7,173 nucleotides of DNA from Patescibacteria group bacterium (GTDB lineage Bacteria > Patescibacteriota > JABMPQ01 > JAHIRA01), in contig JAHIRA010000097.1 in assembly GCA_018818905.1 (NCBI GenBank), forward strand, positions 1 through 7,173. Direction: 5' to 3'. Below are positions 1-6,093 of the stretch, piece by piece; the first letter of the stretch is position 1; the number at the start of each line of letters is the position of its first letter. A program made the position numbers and the translations under genes. The notes under the pieces were generated by a model. That model saw only the letters and a list, made by a program, of their open reading frames with translations. It made no database searches and was not told where the DNA came from.

Positions 1-369
1 GATCATTTCGCGGTGAATAGCTCTGCGCGTCATGACCATTGTCGCATTGTAGAGGCCATATTTGAAACACTCAATTGCTTCCACGAAGTCACTTCTAATG
101 TCTGGATCTGTGATTAGTTTTAAGCTTGTTTTCGGGTTCCATGTAGCAACGGTTGGTGAATACCCAGATAGAATATTTGGAGTTCCCTTGGGAAAGATTG
201 AATCCGTAAAAAAAACGATGATTTTACCCTTGCAGTTGCTGCACCCATAGGGTGTATGATGTTTGCTGTCAGATTTACAAAAATGATGACCAGAAAGCCT
301 TACATACTGACACTTACTTTTACAATGTGGGCAATCAAGGGTAATGCTTTCACTGTATCTCAATTCCAT
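1..369 (-). CDS. Zinc-ribbon plus DUF4145-like protein, 5' part only (runs off left edge)
   Basis: The minus frame is open from an ATG at 369 to base 1, giving the first 123 residues with no stop. Cys13-Pro-His-Cys16 and Cys43-Ser-Asn-Cys46 form two CxxC knuckles 26 residues apart, a zinc-ribbon layout; Cys20 and Cys31 lie between them. Residues about 88-123 contain a PDIRSDFVEA segment followed by CFKYGLYNATMVMTRRAIH. This matches my recollection of the DUF4145 core: an acidic 'D(F/Y)xEA' helix, a small-residue turn, then a helix ending in 'RRA(L/I)'. The domain should continue beyond the window. The function of DUF4145 is not established; the domain is known as a free-standing protein and as a part fused to restriction or other nucleic-acid-handling enzymes. 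The gene lies 57 bases past the stop of the membrane glycosyltransferase on the same strand, with no obvious terminator between them, so read-through is possible. No Shine-Dalgarno sequence precedes the ATG; an ATG at 376 is out of frame. The reading frame is firm, the domain name moderately so. Confidence 0.75.
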   Translation of the reverse strand, partial: MELRYSESITLDCPHCKSKCQYVRLSGHHFCKSDSKHHTPYGCSNCKGKIIVFFTDSIFPKGTPNILSGYSPTVATWNPKTSLKLITDPDIRSDFVEAIECFKYGLYNATMVMTRRAIHREMI

Positions 370-426
370 GTTGCATTAATAAGAAGAAATTTATTAAATC
401 TATGCTCGTGATTTATCTATCAGTCT

Positions 427-2556
427 CTACCTCCCCAAAACCTCCCCCAAATAAGCCCGATACTCCACAACCTCCTCTTCACTCATTTCCTTCCCAAAAA
501 CAACCTCATCCTTATCAACAACTTTCAACAATAGAAAATCATTCTTAACCTCTTCTGTCCGTCGCGGTGGAGTGTTGCGTTGGCTTTCTCTGATGACGTT
601 GATATCCATGTCATCACCAGAGGTTTTGATATAGCCCAAGATCTGTGTTGAGGGTTCAAGGGTTCTGTAATCCAACTCAAACTCCCTCTCCATCTTCAGA
701 TTCAAAACATCATAATAAGGATAGGCAAAAGCTGAGGTGCTGAGGACGTAGACATTCTGGTAGCTAGCAATAATTGGTTTCAGGGCTTGGTAATTTTTCT
801 GTTCTTGGATATTTCTAATAGCCAGCAAATCTTCATTACTTTCTTGCCAAGCCGGATACTGATTGGCTGCTTGTTTTAATGTCGTCTCTATATCTTCCTT
901 GGACAACAAATTCAAATTGGGCAGCACGTTAACATGGTAAACATATCGCATCGCATAGGCCCATTTCTGCCAGTCCCAACCTGGCTCCATCAGTAACAAA
1001 TCCTGGCCAGAAAAATCATCAAGGAAGCTTTCTATTTCTGTCGAGACACCTTTGTTGTCAACAAAGACCAATACCGGTAGGGAAATGACAAGGTTGATGA
1101 TCAAAACGCCCACAAACAACAGGACTTTCTTCTCAACAATAGTCTTGATATTTACAAAGACAAACGCGGCCATCAGGATGATGTAGGGGATAAAGACAGC
1201 TAGAAAACGACGCATAAACCAGGGCTGATCAGGGGCAATGTTGGACTCGATCAAGAAGATAAAAGAGGGGAGGACGAAGAGGGTCAGGTAGAATGTTTCT
1301 TTGCTAAAGACTCTGGTGTAGAGTCCTCTAAAGATAAAGAGAGCAAAAGCAAACACAAAATACAGCGTCATGATTTCTAGAGAGAATTGAACGCGGAAAA
1401 AAGACCAGGTTAGGGAGTCGGTGTAGACTTTGTAAGCAAAGAGAAGCTCAAACAGCACGATGGCTGCTAGAATTATGTAGAGTAGAATGCGTTGCTTCTG
1501 TTTGATTTTCTCGGTGCTTCCTTGGGCCGTAGAGAAAAAAGAATAATAAATAAACAAGACAAAAGCAATGATGGCGGCGACAAAAATGATAGGGGAGATA
1601 GAGCTGGTCGCGGCCTGGTAGTTGTTGATTTGTGAAAGTAGGTAGTTGCTATTGTACTTGATGAGGTAGGCCACTAGAATAGCAATGACCCCAACTGGGA
1701 AGATGAGGACAAAGACGTTTCTTTTCTTGACGATTCTTTCATCTGTCTTGGTCGGCGTTTTGGCAAGAATCAGAATACTAAAGAATAGATAAGCCAAGAA
1801 GTAAATAAAGCCCTCACCGCGAGTTAGCAACATTAGCGTCAGAGGAATAAAAGACAAAAAATACCAAATCCAGCGGCGCAATTTGAGAGCGTCAAAAAAG
1901 TACCAGATGACTAGCCAGAAAAGAGCCATGAACAGAATTTCTGAGTTGAGTCTTTTGGAAAACCACAGAACCGCATAAAATGTTCCAAGCCACGAGACGG
2001 CGACCAAGCCCATGGCTGGACTTCTGAGTCTTTTTCCTAGAAAGTAAATGGCTGATAACGAGAAGAATATCAGCATCGCATTGGCAGCGTAGACAAAATT
2101 GAGCCCAGAAACAGAATAAAAAGCAGCCAGCAGTGAAATATAGCCAGGGAGAAATTGAGAAGTATAGAAATTGTCTTTGATATGGTCAAAGCCAGAGAAG
2201 GTACGGGCCAAGGGGTCTTCAAAAGCTAGTGACCCACTGTGAGAGAGCTTGATAGCTGAGGCTAGGTGGACCATCTCGTCCCGACCTCTTTGCAGGTCAT
2301 GGTGAAATTGAAAGGCCAAGAAAGCGAAGATCAGAATCAGAAGAACGGCCACAATGTCTGACTTGGCAAAGCGAAGCCTGATCTTGTCAAAAACAAAATT
2401 CTTGATCAAGAAAAGCAGGATCATAGCCAGACAGACATACAGCAAGACTCTCACATTCTGAGCCGAGAAGAAGCCAAAGACAGACAAAAACAAGAGACCG
2501 CCCAAGAAGAGAGTAAAAAGAAGAGATAGCTTTTTGATAATGGCTTCTAGTGTCAT
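427..2556 (-). CDS. Multi-pass membrane glycosyltransferase, GT-C fold (PMT/ArnT-like)
   Basis: This 709-residue protein has about 14-16 hydrophobic segments between residues 12 and 498, followed by a soluble C-terminal region of about 210 residues. After the third hydrophobic segment, the first large loop carries an Arg-Asp-Glu (92-94). Acidic residues at this place bind metal or act in catalysis in GT-C enzymes of the PMT/ArnT/GT83 type. A proline-glycine-tyrosine before the next helix (137-140) and TRGEG (245-249) also sit where PMT_2-like proteins have conserved residues. Such enzymes take a sugar from a polyprenyl-phosphate carrier and attach it to a lipid, glycan or protein outside the membrane; the acceptor here is unknown. 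The C-terminal region (500-709) has alternating hydrophobic strands and a charged tail, and I do not recognise it. The ATG at 2556 overlaps the GT4 stop codon by four bases (ATGA), implying translational coupling; no Shine-Dalgarno sequence is visible. The last gene of the four-gene glycan cluster, it ends in TAG. The GT-C family is likely; substrate and donor are open. Confidence 0.75.
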   Translation of the reverse strand: MTLEAIIKKLSLLFTLFLGGLLFLSVFGFFSAQNVRVLLYVCLAMILLFLIKNFVFDKIRLRFAKSDIVAVLLILIFAFLAFQFHHDLQRGRDEMVHLASAIKLSHSGSLAFEDPLARTFSGFDHIKDNFYTSQFLPGYISLLAAFYSVSGLNFVYAANAMLIFFSLSAIYFLGKRLRSPAMGLVAVSWLGTFYAVLWFSKRLNSEILFMALFWLVIWYFFDALKLRRWIWYFLSFIPLTLMLLTRGEGFIYFLAYLFFSILILAKTPTKTDERIVKKRNVFVLIFPVGVIAILVAYLIKYNSNYLLSQINNYQAATSSISPIIFVAAIIAFVLFIYYSFFSTAQGSTEKIKQKQRILLYIILAAIVLFELLFAYKVYTDSLTWSFFRVQFSLEIMTLYFVFAFALFIFRGLYTRVFSKETFYLTLFVLPSFIFLIESNIAPDQPWFMRRFLAVFIPYIILMAAFVFVNIKTIVEKKVLLFVGVLIINLVISLPVLVFVDNKGVSTEIESFLDDFSGQDLLLMEPGWDWQKWAYAMRYVYHVNVLPNLNLLSKEDIETTLKQAANQYPAWQESNEDLLAIRNIQEQKNYQALKPIIASYQNVYVLSTSAFAYPYYDVLNLKMEREFELDYRTLEPSTQILGYIKTSGDDMDINVIRESQRNTPPRRTEEVKNDFLLLKVVDKDEVVFGKEMSEEEVVEYRAYLGEVLGR

Positions 2557-3605
2557 GAAGAAAAAACTTGCTGATATTTCTTAGCTACTTTGTCCCAGGT
2601 AAAATTGCTACCGGCGTATTCAAAGGCACCAAGGGATTTTCTTTCTAGCAAAGTTGGATTTTCTAAAAAGGTAGTAATGTGTTGAACAAACTCTGAGGTA
2701 CTTTTTTCTGGTAGCAAAACCCCCGTTTCTTTGCTGACTGAATTTCTGAGCCCTTCAATATTTGAGGCGACAATTGGTAATCCGTATGAGGCGGCTTCAA
2801 GAGCGACAATACCAAAGCCTTCGACATCGCCCTTAACTTTAATGTTGGGCATGACAAAAAGATCAGCTTCTTGATAAAGGTCTTTCAATTGATGCCGTTC
2901 CAGTTTACCGAGGAGAAAAACTTTGTCTTCAAGATGGTGAGTTTTGATCGCCAGCTCGATTTCGGCTTGTTCTGGCCCAGAACCGGCCACCAAATAGTAA
3001 GTATTTTTGGGCAGTCTTGGCACGACTTCTTGAATGAACCACTCAACACCTTTTCTTTTGATCAGTCGACCAACTGTAAGTAGTACTTTCTTGTCGTCAA
3101 GATTCTGGCCAATGATACTTGAGAGCTTCTGGGGAGACTTAGGGAAAATCGGTGCAACATCATTCTTATTAACGCCATTGGGTATAATAGTCACCTTGTT
3201 TTCATCAATTCCCTTACCAAGACAAATATCTTTGGTGGACTCACTTATGGCAACGACGTGGTCAAGGGATTGAAGTTTGCTGACGTTCCATTTTTGATAC
3301 AAATTGGAGGTATAGGTGAGATCAAGGCCGTGGACGGTGATAACTACTTTAGTTTTGGTGAATTTCTTGATCATCCACCCCAAGAAGGCTAGGGCTCCAT
3401 CGGCTAGGAAAATAACATCGTATTTGCTGGCCTTAAAGATAGTTTTGAAAAAAGCGTAAGGCAGAAACCAAGTCAGATGCTTCTGGCTTTTCTTAAGAGC
3501 AATCAAATCCTTCTCGACTGTCAAGTGATCGTAAAGACCTTTGGAGAAGTTCTCCATGCCACCTATTTGCGGTGGGTATTTTCTGGTGATAAAAAGAAGC
3601 TTCAT
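2553..3605 (-). CDS. GT4-family glycosyltransferase (GT-B fold)
   Basis: This 350-residue cytoplasmic enzyme shows both halves of a GT-B retaining glycosyltransferase. In the N-terminal acceptor domain, PPQIGGMEN (11-19) is the PPxxGGxE loop of GT4 enzymes and VHG (91-93) supplies the usual histidine. In the C-terminal donor domain, VGRLIKRKG (178-186) gives Arg180 and Lys185, the pair that holds the sugar-nucleotide phosphates. AGSGPE (207-212) follows, and EGFGIVALE (262-270) is the E-x7-E signature with Glu262 and Glu270. All key residues are present and the length is typical, so it should be active. The stretch MPNIKVKGDVEGFG resembles PimB-like mannosyltransferases, but sugar specificity cannot be read from this. 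The start at 3605 overlaps the GT2 stop in an ATGA, and its own TGA overlaps the start of the GT-C gene in the same way, so it is the middle of a coupled series. It most likely extends a lipid-linked glycan on the cytoplasmic face. The family call is very secure. Confidence 0.93.
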   Translation of the reverse strand: MKLLFITRKYPPQIGGMENFSKGLYDHLTVEKDLIALKKSQKHLTWFLPYAFFKTIFKASKYDVIFLADGALAFLGWMIKKFTKTKVVITVHGLDLTYTSNLYQKWNVSKLQSLDHVVAISESTKDICLGKGIDENKVTIIPNGVNKNDVAPIFPKSPQKLSSIIGQNLDDKKVLLTVGRLIKRKGVEWFIQEVVPRLPKNTYYLVAGSGPEQAEIELAIKTHHLEDKVFLLGKLERHQLKDLYQEADLFVMPNIKVKGDVEGFGIVALEAASYGLPIVASNIEGLRNSVSKETGVLLPEKSTSEFVQHITTFLENPTLLERKSLGAFEYAGSNFTWDKVAKKYQQVFSS

Positions 3606-4546
3606 TTCTTGAGTTCGATTTTTTTGCTACGATACAAATTCTCTTCTAGGATTTTTCTGTTCCAACCAACGGCCGATGAAATTAATCCTAGGACACAGAT
3701 CTGGAAGCCAATAAGGAGTAGGGCAGAGGCCAAAATCAAGGATTGGATGTGACCTTCTCCACCTTGAGTGAAATAGAAATACAGAAAGCGAATGATAAAG
3801 ATGAGGCCGACGCCAAAGATCAAGCTGCCAATGCTGAGCATGACTCTGAGGGGCTTATAAATAGTCAGGATGCGAAAGATGACCAGTAGGGACTTGAAAA
3901 TATGTTTGGGAACGCTCGAAATCAATCTAGAAGGGCGGTCAACGTCTCTGGCAGGAATATCGATGCATTCTAGAGCTAGGCCATGATCATGAGCCTGAAT
4001 TAGAGTCTCGTGAGCGTAAGTGTGATCAGAGAGAATGTTGAGCCTGAGCGCGGCGTTTTTGGAGTAAGCCCTGTAGCCAGATGAAGCGTCAACCTTGAGC
4101 GGAATTCTGGCAATGGTTCTGACAAACCAACTGCCCATGCTGTTGCCAAGCTTTTTAACCAGCGGCATTTTCTTGAGTTCCCAAATATTTCTGTTGCCAA
4201 TAACAATCTCGGCTTTCTTGTCTAGAATTGGTTTGATAAGTTCTGGAATTTTGGATTGATCATAATGATTGTCGCCATCGGTGTTGACGATGATGTCAGC
4301 TTCTCTGTTAAGAGCTTCTTCTAGAGCTCTTTTGAAAGTTCTGGCTAATCCCATTTTCTGCGGATTGGAGAGTATAAAATCAGCGCCAGCCTCTTTGGCC
4401 ACTTGAACTGTTTTGTCGGTAGAGCCATCATCCAAAATCAAAACTTTGACCTCATCAACCCTATCAATAGAGCGAGGGATTTCTTTGATGACTGAAGCTA
4501 GGTTGGCTTCTTCGTTTAAGGCTGGAATTATGACTATGAGTCGCAT
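3602..4546 (-). CDS. GT2 glycosyltransferase, GtrB/DPM1-like polyprenyl-phosphate glycosyltransferase
   Basis: Starting at the ATG at 4546 gives 314 residues. A longer frame back to 4660 exists, but its extra 38 residues are not GT2-like and would overlap the flippase by 115 bases; the 4546 start puts the classic first strand, MRLIVIIPALNEE, at the N-terminus. The GT-A motifs follow: PALNEE (8-13), LDDGSTD (38-44), NTDGD with the metal-binding Asp90-x-Asp92, and SSGYRAYS (155-162), which is characteristic of DPM1-like enzymes. Two hydrophobic helices at about 233-256 and 268-291 then anchor the enzyme, the layout of GtrB/ArnC-type proteins of about 310-320 residues. These transfer a sugar from a nucleotide donor to polyprenyl phosphate at the inner membrane face. 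Its likely customer is the GT-C enzyme two genes downstream, analogous to ArnC with ArnT or GtrB with GtrC; that pairing is inferred. The start sits in a TAATG junction with the flippase stop, and the gene's TGA overlaps the GT4 start. The sugar is unknown. Confidence 0.9.
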   Translation of the reverse strand: MRLIVIIPALNEEANLASVIKEIPRSIDRVDEVKVLILDDGSTDKTVQVAKEAGADFILSNPQKMGLARTFKRALEEALNREADIIVNTDGDNHYDQSKIPELIKPILDKKAEIVIGNRNIWELKKMPLVKKLGNSMGSWFVRTIARIPLKVDASSGYRAYSKNAALRLNILSDHTYAHETLIQAHDHGLALECIDIPARDVDRPSRLISSVPKHIFKSLLVIFRILTIYKPLRVMLSIGSLIFGVGLIFIIRFLYFYFTQGGEGHIQSLILASALLLIGFQICVLGLISSAVGWNRKILEENLYRSKKIELKK

Positions 4547-6003
4547 TATTTTTTGATTAATTGCTTGAGATGTTTTAGATAATAAACTTCTCTCTTGGAG
4601 AAAAATCCTGTCAGTGCCAGCAGAAGAGGGTAGAGAACTACAGGCACAAAATCCACCCAAAGATAAACTTCGGCAGTGAACTGCCTTATAGTGTAGTATA
4701 TCCCAAGAGAGACCCCTGTGACTAGGGTAATTTTGGCCAGTCTGGTTATCTGGTACTCAAACTGATAATACTTATTAATAAGCCAAATAGTGACAATCAG
4801 AAGTAGTAAAAACGAGCAGAAGGTCGTCACTGCCGCTCCTAGAATTCCAAGCCGCGGGATAAGCAAAATATTGGCAATCAAATTCAACACTCCTGGAATG
4901 ACTACTAGTAGTGGATAGTACTTGGACTTGTCCTTGAGGTGGAGTCCGGTGACAATAATATAATGCATGCCAAGGAAAATATAGGAAAAAGCTATGAAGC
5001 CCACAATTGGTGCTCCCGAAGCATAGTCAGCAGTAGCAATGATAGGAATTAACTTGGCAGAAAAAACTGTCAGACCTAGAGCGATGAAGCTTGCTGCCGC
5101 CACGAAGTAAGTTAGAACGGTTGAGAATATAAGTTTGGCATCTTTTTGCTCGCCTAGTGAGAATGACACCGTGGGCCAGGCTAACTGAAAAGGGGTCACC
5201 AGTATCACCGAGAGCACAAACCCAAACTTGTAGGCCAGCGCATAAATAGCCACCTCGGCGGGTCCAAAATAATAATTAATTAAATACCTGTCAGAGAGAT
5301 CCATGACCCACATAGCCAAACCAGCCGGGATGACTGCCAGACCAAAAACAAGTAATTTTTTGAGAAGTGGAACAGATATTTTGAAGGAAATTGATTTGAT
5401 GATGGTAGGGGAGAGCGACAGTAAAACCGCGACCTGAGTGATGAGGCTAGCTAGCAAAATTCCAAATAAATTGAGCTTGAAGACTAGAACAAAAACCAAA
5501 TTTAAACCAAGAATCAGAAAGAATCTCAGTAAGGTCACCAACGTATAGACAACTGACTTTTCCCTAGCTCTTAAGAATGACAAACCAACATTAACCGCAA
5601 TAGCAACAACATTAATAGCCAGAATAAAATGAACAAAGGTATTATTTGAGAGTTCAAAAAAGTTGGTGAAAAAAGAGACGAAGGGGATAAGAAATAGGGT
5701 AATAATTGAAGAAAATATCAAAGCCGTGAAGAAGGCTGTTCCACCCAGCGCCTTGCCATCTTTGGCCTTGTCTATGTCTCTTTCAGAGCACTTGAGATAG
5801 GCAGAAGCAAGACCAAGAGACAAGAGATTGGTCAGAATTAGAAGAAGTGTACTCAGAAGCTCTAGTTGCCCGTATTCTTCTAGGGGTAATTCTTTGGTAA
5901 AAATTGGGATCAAAATCAAAGAAGCCAGGCTTTGGATAGCGGTGCCAACAGCGTAAATAAAAGAGTGTTTGAAAAGTCTTTTGAGTGCTTTAATCATGCT
6001 CAT
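4546..6003 (-). CDS. Polysaccharide/lipid-linked oligosaccharide flippase (Wzx/MATE-like, MOP superfamily)
   Basis: The 485-residue protein is hydrophobic almost throughout, with about 14 membrane segments, the usual number and length for Wzx-type flippases. Typical family landmarks are visible. Near the N-terminus, IPIFTKELPLEEYGQLE (32-48) is the 'LP.(F/Y)T+.L...EYG' signature after helix 1. In the middle, SDRYLINYYFGPAEVAIYAL (237-256) is the conserved loop and helix opening the second half. Later, an N-L-I-A-N followed by IPRLGILGAA (382-391) matches the 'N..L.P..G..GAA' pattern. Such proteins move undecaprenyl-linked oligosaccharides from the inner to the outer membrane face. It is the first gene of the cluster and shares one base (TAATG) with the following GT2 gene. 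ATGs at 6003 and 5997 are both possible starts and give proteins differing by two residues. No Shine-Dalgarno sequence precedes either, and the candidate promoter at 6004-6032 would start the transcript right at the second ATG. Family assignment is secure; the cargo is unknown. Confidence 0.92.
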   Translation of the reverse strand: MSMIKALKRLFKHSFIYAVGTAIQSLASLILIPIFTKELPLEEYGQLELLSTLLLILTNLLSLGLASAYLKCSERDIDKAKDGKALGGTAFFTALIFSSIITLFLIPFVSFFTNFFELSNNTFVHFILAINVVAIAVNVGLSFLRAREKSVVYTLVTLLRFFLILGLNLVFVLVFKLNLFGILLASLITQVAVLLSLSPTIIKSISFKISVPLLKKLLVFGLAVIPAGLAMWVMDLSDRYLINYYFGPAEVAIYALAYKFGFVLSVILVTPFQLAWPTVSFSLGEQKDAKLIFSTVLTYFVAAASFIALGLTVFSAKLIPIIATADYASGAPIVGFIAFSYIFLGMHYIIVTGLHLKDKSKYYPLLVVIPGVLNLIANILLIPRLGILGAAVTTFCSFLLLLIVTIWLINKYYQFEYQITRLAKITLVTGVSLGIYYTIRQFTAEVYLWVDFVPVVLYPLLLALTGFFSKREVYYLKHLKQLIKK

Positions 6004-6032
6004 AGGATATCAGTTTTGGGCTGCAAAATCAA
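6004..6032 (-). promoter_or_regulatory. Candidate sigma-70-type promoter for the glycan cluster (extended -10)
   Basis: Read on the minus strand, TTGATT (6032-6027) and TATCCT (6009-6004) are separated by exactly 17 bases, and the -10 is preceded by TGA, forming an extended -10 (TGnTATCCT). Each hexamer matches the consensus at four of six positions. The predicted transcription start, about seven bases past the -10, is near 5997, which is the second in-frame ATG of the flippase gene. The transcript would then be leaderless or nearly so, in keeping with the absent Shine-Dalgarno sequence. It is weak on sequence alone; spacing, position and the extended element are what favour it. Confidence 0.35.
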
Positions 6033-6046
6033 TTTTGACAAATTGA
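6029..6046. repeat. Inverted repeat, candidate operator between divergent promoters
   Basis: TCAATTT and AAATTGA form perfect seven-base arms around a four-base centre (TGAC). The repeat contains the whole -35 box of the rightward promoter (6035-6040) and overlaps the last four bases of the leftward -35 (6027-6032). A protein binding here could control both transcription units at once. A short A/T-rich palindrome can also arise by chance, and the centre-to-arm geometry matches no operator I can name. Confidence 0.35.
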
Positions 6047-6063
6047 GAAAATGAAACTATGAT
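6035..6063 (+). promoter_or_regulatory. Strong sigma-70-type promoter for the repeat-protein gene
   Basis: A perfect -35 box TTGACA (6035-6040) and a five-of-six -10 box TATGAT (6058-6063) are separated by an ideal 17 bases. The predicted transcription start is around 6070, giving a leader of about 24 bases before the ATG at 6094. A second, perfect TATAAT at 6077-6082 has no -35 at a proper distance; if used, its transcript would begin only a few bases before the ATG. No Shine-Dalgarno sequence is seen in the leader (bases before the ATG are an A/T-rich TTAAGTTAAAAC). Confidence 0.7.
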
Positions 6064-6093
6064 GCTTAGTGACGAATATAATTAAGTTAAAAC

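Noticed and set aside
62..250. Plus-strand open frame of 62 codons
   Set aside because: It lies antisense to the zinc-ribbon/DUF4145-like frame, which is open over the whole 123 codons and has recognisable motifs; the plus-strand peptide resembles nothing.
395..415. Hairpin TAAATC / GATTTA with a nine-base loop in the gap after the GT-C gene, considered as a terminator
   Set aside because: The stem is only six mostly A/T pairs and no clean T-run follows on the minus strand, so it is too weak to call a terminator.
2663..2857. Minus-strand open frame inside the GT4 gene
   Set aside because: It is an alternative-frame shadow across the conserved E-x7-E donor domain. The same applies to 4000-4206 inside GT2.
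2871..3752. Plus-strand open frames opposite the GT4 and GT2 genes
   Set aside because: They are shadows of strongly conserved minus-strand genes, with no family resemblance and no start signals.
4547..4660. N-terminal extension of the GT2 gene to an ATG at 4660
   Set aside because: It would overlap the flippase gene by 115 bases and add 38 residues unlike any GT2 N-terminus; the internal ATG at 4546 begins exactly at the first conserved strand.
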